Shown here in pieces: positions 46,812 through 55,020 of a stretch of 64,000 nt of DNA; position 1 is the stretch's first letter, and every line of letters begins with the position of its first letter. Under the pieces are notes generated by a model. It ran no database searches, was not told the DNA's origin, and worked only from the letters and a program-made list of their open reading frames with translations. Source of the stretch: Chitinophagaceae bacterium IBVUCB2 (GTDB lineage Bacteria > Bacteroidota > Bacteroidia > Chitinophagales > Chitinophagaceae); NCBI GenBank assembly GCA_002127295.1, contig NFUV01000001.1, positions 2,118,538 through 2,182,537 on the forward strand, in the 5' to 3' direction. The position numbers were made by a program, and so were the translations under genes.

Positions 46812-47896
46812 TCACTCTGCTTATCAGTATTGCTTTGTTCTTCGGTAGCAACAATACTTGTTTCTGAAAGATTGTATTCTTCAGCGAGGGGGTCAACAAA
46901 TTCGTTCATGTATATTTTGAACAAAAGAATTATATAGCTCACTAAGAGTGGACCAAATACAAGACCGATAAAGCCAAAAAGTCCCAAGCCAATAATAACT
47001 CCAAGAACGGTGATGACAGGATGAACATCACCCAATTTTCGCATAATTGTGATCCTGGATATATAATCCACATTACCGGTAACTATAATACTATATAAAC
47101 CCAATCCGATAGCCATGCCATTATTCCCACTTACATAGGTATAGACAACCAACGGAACCCACACCAGCATTGTACCTACTACCGGAAAGAATGCAAACAC
47201 TCCAGTTAGAAAACCCCACAGAGCCCACTCGTTTACCCCAAAAATAAAATAGCCTAAAGTGGCAGTAAGACCTTGAATGATGGATATTAATGGAATGCCA
47301 AGTGCATTTGCCTTTACTACTCTTTTTGTTTCTGACGCAAGCATAGTGGTATTATCATCCTTTAGAGGAATGATACGGAATAATGTTCTTTCCATCTCTT
47401 TACCATAATAAAGCATATAGTAAAGAAAAAACAACATGATGGCCAGATTGGTAATCAGGTTGGCGGTACTATTCAGAAGGGAGGGGAGAATTTCGGTTAT
47501 TTTTTCAAGAGAACCGTTTAAGGATTTTTCTGTAACAAACTCAAACCCAATTTTTTGCTGCACTTGTAATACAGCTGCTTTAACACTGCCAATCATAGCA
47601 GTAGGGTCATTTAGAAAAGCATTTATTTTTGGGCTTATTAGTGTTGTTGCTAAAAAAACAGGCAACCCAAGCAGAATAAGATAATAAATAATGAAGAGAC
47701 CAGCGGCTCTGCCCTTTCTCCATTTATTTTTATAAATAAGTTGAAAATAATTGGCCCGGCTTAAGATATATAAAGTCACAGCGCCAAGCAAACCCGGAAG
47801 GCAAATAAATAATTCTTTTACTGATACCCAAATCAGTAGAATAAGGAGCCCAAGCAGCAATATTTGTTTAACCCTGTTATTAAAGGTAATATTCAT
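46808..47896 (-). CDS. AI-2E family transporter
   Basis: A 362-aa protein of the PerM/YdiK/TqsA group with about eight spans. Landmarks are GLPVFLATTLISPKINAFL, the SNGTMLVWVPLV-like GTMLVWVPLVVYTYVSG and a C-terminal FIGLVFGPLLVSYIILLFKIYMNEF. Members export small molecules or sodium/protons; a specific substrate cannot be inferred. It runs against the oxidase-assembly genes and leads into the small membrane protein set. Confidence 0.88.
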   Translation of the reverse strand: MNITFNNRVKQILLLGLLILLIWVSVKELFICLPGLLGAVTLYILSRANYFQLIYKNKWRKGRAAGLFIIYYLILLGLPVFLATTLISPKINAFLNDPTAMIGSVKAAVLQVQQKIGFEFVTEKSLNGSLEKITEILPSLLNSTANLITNLAIMLFFLYYMLYYGKEMERTLFRIIPLKDDNTTMLASETKRVVKANALGIPLISIIQGLTATLGYFIFGVNEWALWGFLTGVFAFFPVVGTMLVWVPLVVYTYVSGNNGMAIGLGLYSIIVTGNVDYISRITIMRKLGDVHPVITVLGVIIGLGLFGFIGLVFGPLLVSYIILLFKIYMNEFVDPLAEEYNLSETSIVATEEQSNTDKQSD

Positions 47897-47975
47897 CAGG
47901 TAAACTTTTCAGGATACAAAAACCGATATCGGGCTTTGTTATACCAAATATAAATAATAAACGATGGAGAAAGAG

Positions 47976-48329
47976 TTAAGCTTGGGAATTATCGTCTCTT
48001 ACCTGATTTAATTTCTTACTTACAAAATTGGTAAGTATTAATTGTAGCGCAGAGCCAGTAAGTTTTCTGAAAATACCGCCTGACTTATTAACTAATAATT
48101 TTTTGCCAAGAAAACCAGCACCCAGTCCTACGGCCGTATCAACTAAATTTCCTTTTAGTCCAGGCGTATTCACTACGGTTCTTAGCGTACTTTTTAATAT
48201 TTGCATTGGAGAAACACTCTCAACAAGTCCGGAAGCAGACAGTTTAATGTCAGCCACTTGCTCTTCATATTGACGTTCCAGTTGTTTAATCCGGATTTCT
48301 AAATTCTCGATGGAAGAAGGCCGCTTCAT
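47976..48329 (-). CDS. conserved hypothetical small protein (117 aa)
   Basis: It has an N-terminal coiled coil (SSIENLEIRIKQLERQYEEQVADIKLSA), then a Gly-rich hydrophobic helix (DTAVGLGAGFLGKKLLV) and a basic C-terminus. No family function is known to me. It is 5 bases from the holin-like gene and belongs to the same operon. Confidence 0.75.
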   Translation of the reverse strand: MKRPSSIENLEIRIKQLERQYEEQVADIKLSASGLVESVSPMQILKSTLRTVVNTPGLKGNLVDTAVGLGAGFLGKKLLVNKSGGIFRKLTGSALQLILTNFVSKKLNQVRDDNSQA

Positions 48330-48334
48330 ATATT

Positions 48335-48676
48335 TTATTTAGAAATTTTATCAGCAATAAGATTACTCAACGGTTCTTTGATCAGATCTTTCCGGAAAAA
48401 ATAAACCAATAGGCCGATAAGAGCATAAAACCCACCCACTATAAAAAATCCGTAACTCGTATTGTCTAATTCTTTACCAATCCAAAAGGCAGCACCAAAA
48501 CTTAATATGATCAGTGAGGCGGCTGCCAATACAATTATTGCTATTAAAGAAATAAGCGACGATACTGTTTCGGATATTTTACCTGCAGCTTTTAATTTCC
48601 AGATCTCCATTTTTGTTTCCGCCAGGTCACCGGCTTTGGAAACAATTTGTTCAATATGTTCAACTGCGGTATGCAT
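48335..48676 (-). CDS. putative holin-superfamily-III-like membrane protein
   Basis: A 113-aa protein with two spans (about 38-60 and 72-92) and a charged N-terminal helix. The pattern AETKMEIWKLKAAGKISETVSSLISLIAII fits the PF07332-type 'phage holin family' that is chromosomal and widespread in Bacteroidota, not necessarily phage-derived. No other phage genes are present. Confidence 0.75.
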   Translation of the reverse strand: MHTAVEHIEQIVSKAGDLAETKMEIWKLKAAGKISETVSSLISLIAIIVLAAASLIILSFGAAFWIGKELDNTSYGFFIVGGFYALIGLLVYFFRKDLIKEPLSNLIADKISK

Positions 48677-48717
48677 AATAGAGTAGTTTTAGCTCCTATC
48701 GGATAAAGTTAATAGAA

Positions 48718-49002
48718 TCAAGAAAATGAATTCTTCACATCTTTCACCACATCTTTTCTTGCCGCATTCATTTTAGCTGTAGCATCATCTTTCAAATCTT
48801 CTGCATGCCCTCTTACGTTACCATAAGTTTCTTTTACACTATCAACAAGATCACTAACAGTGCTTTGAACTGAACCTTTAATATCGTTTGCCTTAGTGGC
48901 AATTTTTTTACGGGTTTCAGAACCCTTATCGGGTGCTAAAAGTATACCTGCTAAAGCACCAACTGCTGCACCGGCTAAAAAACCTAACATTGTTTTACTC
49001 AT
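48718..49002 (-). CDS. YtxH domain-containing protein
   Basis: A 94-aa protein with an N-terminal span (GFLAGAAVGALAGILLAP), the signature PDKGSETRKKIATKAND and a long charged helix after it. YtxH proteins are often stress-induced. It is expressed with neighbouring small membrane proteins. The predicted C-terminal helix would be periplasmic or cytosolic; its topology is not clear from the sequence. Confidence 0.85.
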   Translation of the reverse strand: MSKTMLGFLAGAAVGALAGILLAPDKGSETRKKIATKANDIKGSVQSTVSDLVDSVKETYGNVRGHAEDLKDDATAKMNAARKDVVKDVKNSFS

Positions 49003-49049
49003 AAAAATTAATTTTAAGTATTAAAAAAATATATTACCAGATAAAGAAA

Positions 49050-49229
49050 TTATTTATTAATAAATAGCTCTTTCCATTTGGCAGTTGAAGGAGCCATTAG
49101 TGATCGGATATAAAGAAGTGCTGACAATGCCAGGAAAAAATGAATAAATCTTCCGGTATTCAGAAAAAATACCCCGGCAATCCAAATTGTAATAGCTATT
49201 AAACTTGCTATAAAAAGCATCTTTTTCAT
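49050..49229 (-). CDS. small two-span membrane protein (DUF5670-like)
   Basis: I set the start at 49229, giving 59 aa starting MKKMLFIASLIAI; the frame opens three codons up. The two hydrophobic helices with FLNTGRFIHFFLALSALLYIRSL resemble the small stress-related DUF5670 (lmo0937-like) proteins. The family relation is moderate. Confidence 0.65.
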   Translation of the reverse strand: MKKMLFIASLIAITIWIAGVFFLNTGRFIHFFLALSALLYIRSLMAPSTAKWKELFINK

Positions 49230-49264
49230 ATCACACACATTTTTATTACTGATAAATGAAAAAT

Positions 49265-49309
49265 AAGGGCAATGCTGGATATGTTTTTTTCAACATTGCC
49301 CTTTTTTTA
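49265..49309. terminator. terminator hairpin downstream of the DUF1328 gene
   Basis: AGGGCAATG and CATTGCCCT form a 9-bp stem with a long loop containing seven T. On the minus strand it follows the 57-codon gene directly and is followed by TTATTTTT; on the plus strand it is followed by seven T. Confidence 0.7.
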
Positions 49310-49480
49310 TACGTCTGTCTTTCCAAACGATTTTCCAAATAACAATGACAGAACAAAAAGTATAAGGAAAATAAAGAATAAGATCTTAGCAATTCCTGCT
49401 GCTCCCGCAGCAATTCCACCGAATCCAAACAATGCGGCGATTAACGCAACTACTAAGAATGTGATTGTCCAGCGTAGCAT
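49307..49480 (-). CDS. DUF1328 family small membrane protein, 57 aa
   Basis: Reading the minus strand gives an uninterrupted 57-codon frame beginning [20 protein letters not shown] and containing [19 protein letters not shown] and FVLSLLFGK. These are the two spans and Gly-Ala turn of the DUF1328 (YtjA) family, usually induced by stress. It precedes the terminator at 49265-49309. Confidence 0.85.
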   Translation of the reverse strand: MLRWTITFLVVALIAALFGFGGIAAGAAGIAKILFFIFLILFVLSLLFGKSFGKTDV

Positions 49481-49639
49481 AGGTTGTGGTTTTAAAGATT
49501 AATAAATCCGTTGACGATAGGGATATTGAAAATCCTATGCCAGAAAAAAAATGCTTAATTTAAACTTAGAAAAGATCGGAAAGCGGGGATTTTATGCAAC
49601 AGTACGGGGAACTGTATCAGTAAATAATGAGATATTTAA

Positions 49640-49660
49640 GTTGGAGTCAAACTTGTTTTA
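49640..49660 (+). promoter_or_regulatory. weak sigma-54-like site upstream of dps
   Basis: TTGGAGTCAAACTTGTTTT has GG and T-T-G at the -24/-12 spacing (ten bases between GG and the next pair), but GT replaces GC. It lies about 40 bases upstream of the dps start. Only a suggestion. Confidence 0.2.
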
Positions 49661-49693
49661 ATGGTGTAATCTTTCAAAATCAAAATCAAAATC

Positions 49694-50167
49694 ATGAAAC
49701 CAGCTATTGGCCTCTCAGTAAAAAACCTAGCATCCGTAAATACCCTGTTAACGGGTGTATTATCAGATGGAGTTGTGCTCTATACCAAAACAAGGAAATT
49801 TCATTGGAATGTTTCCGGTAATAGTTTTATGGAACTGCATGAACTATTTGAGGAACATTATAAAAAAATGGAAAAATCTATTGATGAAGTAGCCGAAAGA
49901 ATAAATAAACTTGGTGCAAACACCCCAGGAACAATGCAGGAGTTTTTACAACACAGTTCATTAAAAGAATCACCGGGAAAATATCCTGTTCAAAAAGAAA
50001 TGATAAAAGAATTATTAAAAGACCATGAAGCGATCATTGTTCAGCTTCGAAAAAACATAGATGACTGCGATGAAAAATACAATGATGCAGGCACTGCTGA
50101 TTTTCTGACCGATTTACTAAGAGAGCATGAAACCATGGCCTGGACACTTCGGCGTTACCTAAATTAA
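49694..50167 (+). CDS. dps: Dps family DNA-protection ferritin-like protein
   Basis: A 157-aa four-helix-bundle protein. Ferroxidase-type residues are seen in KFHWNVSGNSFMELHELFEEHY and MEKSIDEVAERI, with HETMAWTLRRYL at the C-terminus. Dps dodecamers store iron and protect DNA from peroxide in the cytosol. A TCAAAA word is repeated three times just before the start codon, which could slip during replication. Confidence 0.93.
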   Translation: MKPAIGLSVKNLASVNTLLTGVLSDGVVLYTKTRKFHWNVSGNSFMELHELFEEHYKKMEKSIDEVAERINKLGANTPGTMQEFLQHSSLKESPGKYPVQKEMIKELLKDHEAIIVQLRKNIDDCDEKYNDAGTADFLTDLLREHETMAWTLRRYLN

Positions 50168-50488
50168 GCCTGACTAAGAATTTACAGGGCCATTATTTTT
50201 TTAGCATACCCATGCTTTCATCAATTCAAAATCAGAAATTCTTAAGAAGTGCAGGGCAAGAAATTGTTACTTTTTACTATAAAAAGTTGGTTGCCATGAA
50301 TTGGCGAATATTTCTAAATTGCCGAACATTATTTTGTACCAGATTTTGGAGGTTAGGATATTGCCTCTTGGATGGTTGCTGCAAAAGTTATTAATAAGCA
50401 GCATGTTGATTATAAAGAATAGCGACGTGGAGTTGTTTTTCCCCTATCGCTGATAAACAGAATTTTGATTTGATTGATAGAGTTTACT
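50168..50488. other. 321-base stretch without a confident gene
   Basis: A 60-codon open frame at 50212-50394 starts LSSIQNQKFLRSAGQEIVTF but has no recognisable family and ends in Cys-rich nonsense-like residues. It might be a decayed gene. No promoter, terminator or RNA is evident. Confidence 0.5.
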
Positions 50489-51907
50489 ATGAAGTATACG
50501 TTAGAAAAAATTAAGAATGATAGTAGAATTAAAAAAGGATACCTGACGGGCTTTGTTTTTTTGTTGATTGCCTGCCTGATTACCTTATACGCTAACAGAC
50601 AACTTATTCGCCAGTCTGCCAGGGTAGCACATACCCATAAAGTTATTTCGATATTAGAAAATTTGTTTTCTACAGTCAAAGATGCAGAAACAGGGGTAAG
50701 GGGATATTTAATTAATCATGACAGTTCTTTTCTTCAGCCTTATATAGGGAGTAATAAATCTATAGACTCCATGTTTAATATTGTTAAAGAGCAAACTAGT
50801 GATAATGAATTACAGCAAAACAGGTTAATTGAATTAAAGGAGAAACTAAATGAGCGATATAATATCTTGCAATCCAACATTGATATTTATAACCGGAATC
50901 GTAAAATAATTGTTGATACAATTTTTATACAGCAGGTAAAGGGAAAAAGAATAATGGATGATGTAAGAAACCTGATCGGTTTAATGAAGAAACAGGAAAC
51001 GGATTTGCTTACCGGAAGAAACAAATTACTTTCCCATAACTTTCGGACCTTAAATAGTATTATTATTTCTACCATTACAGTGGCCGTTATAATTGTGGTT
51101 TTTGGATTTATTACTCATACAAAAGAAAGCAAGGCCCGGCGAGAAGCAGAAAAGAAAATTATTACTTATGAAGCAGAACTCAAAAATCGGATCGCTGACC
51201 TTCACAAAGCTAATGAGGAGTTAATACAGATGCGGAGTCAGGAGAAGTTTGCAGCTACGGGACGTATGGCAAGAACTATAGCACATGAAGTAAGAAATCC
51301 GCTAACAAATATTAACCTGGCAGTGGATCAGCTTAAAGGGGAAATACGAGTACCGGAAGAAAATACAAATTTCTTATTTGAAATGATTGGAAGAAACAGT
51401 TATCGTATTAACCAGCTTATTTCCGATTTGCTAAATTCTACTAAGTTTTCAGAACTATCGTTTAATAAAATCTCTATTAACGAGCTGCTGGATGAAACAT
51501 TAGTACAGGCTGAAGATAGAATCAAGTTGATCAATGTAGAAATAATTAGAAACTATAGCCAGAATATAAAGAATGTATCAGTTGATAAGGAACGCCTGAA
51601 GATTGCCCTGCTGAATATTATCATTAATGCATTAGAAGCAATGGAGGGAAGAGCAGGGAGTAAATTGGTGATTGAAACAAAAGAAGAAGAAGGCAAGTGT
51701 AAAATATCGATCAGTGACAATGGGCCAGGAATGGACGAAGATTCACTTTCTAAAATTTTCGAACCTTATTTTACAAGCAAACAAACAGGTAATGGACTTG
51801 GATTAACGAATACCCAAAATATAATACTAAATCACAAAGGTGATATCAATGTTAGCAGTAAGGTGAACCAGGGGACCAACTTTATTATAAGGCTGAATTT
51901 TGCATAA
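50489..51907 (+). CDS. CHASE3-type sensor histidine kinase
   Basis: The start is set at 50489 (MKYTLEKIKND); the frame is open five codons up. It has two spans around a CHASE3-like outer domain (TVKDAETGVRGYLINHD near residue 60), and a coiled linker. The HisKA phospho-acceptor His is in ARTIAHEVRNPLTNI (about residue 266), then N box NIIINALEAM, G1 DNGPGMDE and G2 GNGLGLT. Its partner regulator is likely one of the two response regulators next to it. It senses an unknown stimulus. Confidence 0.92.
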   Translation: MKYTLEKIKNDSRIKKGYLTGFVFLLIACLITLYANRQLIRQSARVAHTHKVISILENLFSTVKDAETGVRGYLINHDSSFLQPYIGSNKSIDSMFNIVKEQTSDNELQQNRLIELKEKLNERYNILQSNIDIYNRNRKIIVDTIFIQQVKGKRIMDDVRNLIGLMKKQETDLLTGRNKLLSHNFRTLNSIIISTITVAVIIVVFGFITHTKESKARREAEKKIITYEAELKNRIADLHKANEELIQMRSQEKFAATGRMARTIAHEVRNPLTNINLAVDQLKGEIRVPEENTNFLFEMIGRNSYRINQLISDLLNSTKFSELSFNKISINELLDETLVQAEDRIKLINVEIIRNYSQNIKNVSVDKERLKIALLNIIINALEAMEGRAGSKLVIETKEEEGKCKISISDNGPGMDEDSLSKIFEPYFTSKQTGNGLGLTNTQNIILNHKGDINVSSKVNQGTNFIIRLNFA

Positions 51908-51958
51908 ATCCATTAAAACGATTGTGGAGATAAATCCTCAATGCGTAGAAAAAGGGGG

Positions 51959-52336
51959 TCAATCCTGAGATGTTTCCAGCATTACATCAATAACTTTATT
52001 AACCTCCGTAATTGTAAAAGGCTTGGAAAGGAAAAAATCTACCCCGTTCCCGTAAGCTTTCGATCTATCCTGCGGACTGTCATGGGCTGTAGTCATGATA
52101 ATTTTTGTTTCAGGATATTTGCTTTTGATCTTTGTAATATAGTTAATACCAAAACCATCGGGAAGGTGATTGTCTAACAATACAATCGTTGGTTTCTCTT
52201 GCTGCAACTGATTTTCAGCGTCTTCCAGCGTATGCACATAGGATACACCAAAGTTTCGTCTTGTCAGGTTGCGGCTTAAAAAGTAGCAAATATCAACCTC
52301 GTCATCAACAATAAGAATTTTAACCGGGGACGTCAT
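51959..52336 (-). CDS. single-domain response regulator receiver protein
   Basis: A 125-aa receiver with no output domain. I chose the start at 52336 (MTSPVKILIVDDEVDIC); nine extra codons are open. Phospho-acceptor Asp55 lies in VLLDNHLPDG, with Lys in FLSKPFT. It is convergent with the kinase and divergent from the sigma-54 activator, so it may act as a phosphate sink or relay for them. Confidence 0.88.
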   Translation of the reverse strand: MTSPVKILIVDDEVDICYFLSRNLTRRNFGVSYVHTLEDAENQLQQEKPTIVLLDNHLPDGFGINYITKIKSKYPETKIIMTTAHDSPQDRSKAYGNGVDFFLSKPFTITEVNKVIDVMLETSQD

Positions 52337-52475
52337 AGTGCCATTTATATTACTCTCTCTCACTTCAATTTACAATTTCTATGTAACCTGCAAAATATTT
52401 GCCAAGCAATTTTTATGGTCATAATCACCTATTTCAGGCATTCTCTTTGTTATTATCTCAATCTTGGGACAATTA

Positions 52476-52493
52476 AAGGGTATATAATTGCTC
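52476..52493 (+). promoter_or_regulatory. weak sigma-54-like site upstream of the activator gene
   Basis: AGGGTATATAATTGCT keeps GG, ten bases, then GC with a TTGC -12 motif, but lacks the TGGCAC -24 motif. It could permit self-regulation. Low confidence. Confidence 0.2.
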
Positions 52494-52558
52494 GTTATGT
52501 CGTGAAATGTCTACTTTAATTTTATAATTATAATTACCACCAACTCAACACTCTGAAA

Positions 52559-53983
52559 ATGAAAAAAATCCTGATTATTGACGATGACATGGATATGTGC
52601 AAATTGCTTAGTCATTTCCTGCAACGTAAAGGCTTTGCAACGGATACGGCATATTCCGGGAATAAAGGACTAACAAAATTCAAAGAAGAAAGTTTTGATG
52701 TAGTGCTTTGTGATTTTCGCCTGGGCGATATGGATGGCGTAAAAGTTTTAAATGGCATCAGAGAAATAAATCCTTCCGCACTCGTAATAATCATAACCGG
52801 TTATTCGGATATTAAAATGGCGGTAGAGGTTATGCGGCAGGGCGCCTTTGATTATATAACTAAGCCGTTGATCCCGGAAGAAGTTATCAGTGTCATTAAC
52901 AAAGGCCTTGCATCTACTGATGGAACAGCACCCAGGAAAGAGGCTGGTAGTTCAAGAATAGCATCCAAAAACGTTTCTTTGAATGAAGAATATCTTGTGG
53001 GAGGTGCGCCCCGTACTGCTGAAATGTATAAACAAGTGGAGCTTGTAGCACCAACGCCTTACAGTGTTATTCTCTATGGAGAAAGCGGAACAGGTAAGGA
53101 AGTGATTGCAAAAACGATCCATCAAAGCAGTAACAGAAAGGACAAGCCATTTATGGCAGTGGATTGTGGTACTCTTTCCCGTGAATTGGCTGCCAGTGAG
53201 TTGTTTGGACATGTAAAAGGATCTTTTACCGGTGCATTGGCTGATAAAGAAGGTTTTTTTGAGGCAGCAAATGGAGGAACTCTTTTTTTGGATGAAGTAG
53301 TGAATTTGCCATTAGATGTGCAGGCTACATTGCTAAGAGTAGTGCAGGAGAGAAAATTTAAAAGAGTAGGAAGTAATAAAGACCAGACTACAGATGTTCG
53401 GGTTATTGTTGCATCAAATGAAAATTTGCAGGAAGCATATAGAAAAGGAAAATTCAGAGAAGACCTGTATCATCGTTTTAATGAATTTTCTATTACGATC
53501 CCTCCACTTCGTATGCGGCAGGAAGATATTATTCCATTCTCCGAGTTTTTCTTAGCGAGGGCTTGTGAAGAACTAGGCAAGCAGTTAGATGGATTTGATG
53601 ATGAGTCCATGCAATTGTTTTTGAATTATAGCTGGCCTGGAAATTTAAGAGAATTCAGAAATGTTATCCGAAGAGCCGCATTGCTTTCTTCCGCTGGAAA
53701 AGTTACCAGTAATGTATTACCATGGGAAATCATTGGCGGAGTACCGGAGAAGATCAGTCATACTTCAGTATCGCAAAATGAACATGCAGATTTATCTACT
53801 AATACAGTTGGCCATCCTACAGGATTAAAAGATGCAGCTTCTCATGCAGAGTACCAGGCTATCATGGAAGTTTTAAAGGAAGTAAAGTTTAATAAAACTA
53901 AAGCGGCCGCCCGACTGAATATTGACAGAAAAACCTTGTACAATAAAATAAGATACTTCGAAGAGAATAATCAAAAAGCATAA
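52559..53983 (+). CDS. sigma-54-dependent response regulator (NtrC/AtoC type)
   Basis: A 474-aa protein with a receiver domain (Asp52 in VVLCDFRLGDMDG), an AAA+ domain with Walker A GESGTGKE (about 174-181), and the loop GSFTGA (221-226) that contacts sigma-54, and finally a Fis-type HTH (about 435-470: FNKTKAAARLNIDRKTLYNKI). The loop is GSFTGA instead of GAFTGA, a common tolerated change. It activates sigma-54 promoters when phosphorylated, probably by the kinase at 50489-51907. A candidate target site precedes the DUF892 gene. Confidence 0.94.
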   Translation: MKKILIIDDDMDMCKLLSHFLQRKGFATDTAYSGNKGLTKFKEESFDVVLCDFRLGDMDGVKVLNGIREINPSALVIIITGYSDIKMAVEVMRQGAFDYITKPLIPEEVISVINKGLASTDGTAPRKEAGSSRIASKNVSLNEEYLVGGAPRTAEMYKQVELVAPTPYSVILYGESGTGKEVIAKTIHQSSNRKDKPFMAVDCGTLSRELAASELFGHVKGSFTGALADKEGFFEAANGGTLFLDEVVNLPLDVQATLLRVVQERKFKRVGSNKDQTTDVRVIVASNENLQEAYRKGKFREDLYHRFNEFSITIPPLRMRQEDIIPFSEFFLARACEELGKQLDGFDDESMQLFLNYSWPGNLREFRNVIRRAALLSSAGKVTSNVLPWEIIGGVPEKISHTSVSQNEHADLSTNTVGHPTGLKDAASHAEYQAIMEVLKEVKFNKTKAAARLNIDRKTLYNKIRYFEENNQKA

Positions 53984-54049
53984 ATCCCGATTACTACATA
54001 ATGGGGAAGCAGTTTCCCGAAAATTAGTGATACTTGTGCTTATTATGTC

Positions 54050-54067
54050 CCGGCATATAACTTGCTT
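54050..54067 (+). promoter_or_regulatory. candidate sigma-54 promoter for the DUF892 gene
   Basis: CCGGCATATAACTTGCTTT has GG, ten bases, then GC, with GGCA and TTGCT matching the -24 (TGGCAC) and -12 (TTGCW) elements. It is 45 bases upstream of the start codon at 54111. The activator gene lies immediately before it. Confidence 0.45.
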
Positions 54068-54110
54068 TTTTGTGTTGAATACATTTTATAAAAAATAAAA
54101 TAAAATCAAT

Positions 54111-54668
54111 ATGAAAAGCAACACAAAATCAAACGGTAAACAATCAACAAAAAGTGAAACTACAACAAGTGCAAGCCATGATGACTTACACAAACTTTTT
54201 GAAGATGGTATCAAAGATCTTTATTGGGCAGAAAAAAATCTGCTAAAGGCCCTGCCTAAAATGGTAAAGAATGCTTCGTCTTCTGAGTTAGTACAAGCTC
54301 TTGAAGGACATCTTGCAGAAACCGAAGTTCAGGTTACAAGATTAGAAGAAGTATTTGCAAGTATTGATGCAAAACCTGTAGCAAAAAAATGTGAAGCAAT
54401 GGAAGGGTTAATAAAAGAAGGTGAAGAAATAATGAAAGATAGCGAACCGGGAGTAATGATGGATGCAGGAATCATAGCAGCAGGTCAAAAAGTGGAGCAT
54501 TATGAAATTGCTTCTTATGGAACATTGGCAACATACGCAGAAATCCTGGGATATACCGAAGCAGCAGGGTTGCTACGAGAAACCCTGGAGGAAGAAAAAG
54601 CAGCAGATGAAAAACTTACAGCAGTAACTGCATCAGCTGTTTTATTAACTGAAAGCGAAGTGGAATAA
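54111..54668 (+). CDS. DUF892 (YciE/YciF-like) ferritin-like protein
   Basis: A 185-aa protein with a Ser/Lys-rich N-terminal tail and a four-helix ferritin-like core beginning HDDLHKLFEDGIKDLYWAEKNLLKALP. Ligand-type residues occur in EGHLAETEVQVTRLE, HYEIASYGTLATYAE and ETLEEEKAADEKL. DUF892 proteins bind di-metal sites and respond to stress. Its start is preceded by a candidate sigma-54 promoter. Confidence 0.9.
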   Translation: MKSNTKSNGKQSTKSETTTSASHDDLHKLFEDGIKDLYWAEKNLLKALPKMVKNASSSELVQALEGHLAETEVQVTRLEEVFASIDAKPVAKKCEAMEGLIKEGEEIMKDSEPGVMMDAGIIAAGQKVEHYEIASYGTLATYAEILGYTEAAGLLRETLEEEKAADEKLTAVTASAVLLTESEVE

Positions 54669-54684
54669 TTGAATATGCATTCTC

Positions 54685-54722
54685 AAAGCCAGCACTATCT
54701 GATTTGTGCTGGCTTTGTTATT
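54685..54722 (+). terminator. intrinsic terminator after the DUF892 gene
   Basis: AAAGCCAGCAC and GTGCTGGCTTT form an 11-bp stem with a ten-base loop, followed by GTTATTT. The stem is strong although the T-run is weak. Confidence 0.7.
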
Positions 54723-54801
54723 TAACTATACAATATAAAAACCCAGACCTTAAAAACGGCACAGCATTAGTATTGAAACTTAAAATTTAAACTTAACCGA
54801 T

Positions 54802-54966
54802 ATGCTTAAAAGTATTCAGATTTTTGCACTCTTTATGCTCGTCACTTTCTTATCCGGTTGCTCAGCAATCGAAACGATATTTAAAGCTGGAATGTGGTGG
54901 GCTTTCTTTCTCGTTTTTATCGTTGTATTTATAATAGGATGGTTTATTTTGCGAAGGAAAAAATAA
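54802..54966 (+). CDS. small lipoprotein with a C-terminal span, 54 aa
   Basis: The gap contains an intact frame: MLKSIQIFALFMLVTFLSGC (lipobox, Cys20), then SAIETIFKAGMWWAF and a second hydrophobic segment ending in IGWFILRRKK. It has a lipoprotein signal followed by one membrane span, a plan found in small Chitinophagaceae proteins. No function is known. It lies between the DUF892 terminator and the CTG-started hydrolase. Confidence 0.75.
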   Translation: MLKSIQIFALFMLVTFLSGCSAIETIFKAGMWWAFFLVFIVVFIIGWFILRRKK

Positions 54967-55020
54967 GATTACAGGCCAATGCGGTAAGGCGGGCAGTAAT
55001 ATTTTTTTAAAACCTCTTAA

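Noticed and set aside
48335-48676. prophage remnant based on the holin-like gene
   Set aside because: No other phage genes, integrase or att-like repeats occur nearby; this holin-superfamily is common in chromosomes of the phylum.
50212-50394. 60-codon gene between dps and the kinase
   Set aside because: It has no recognisable motif, Cys/Trp-rich ending and no RBS or family match; it could be a decayed gene.
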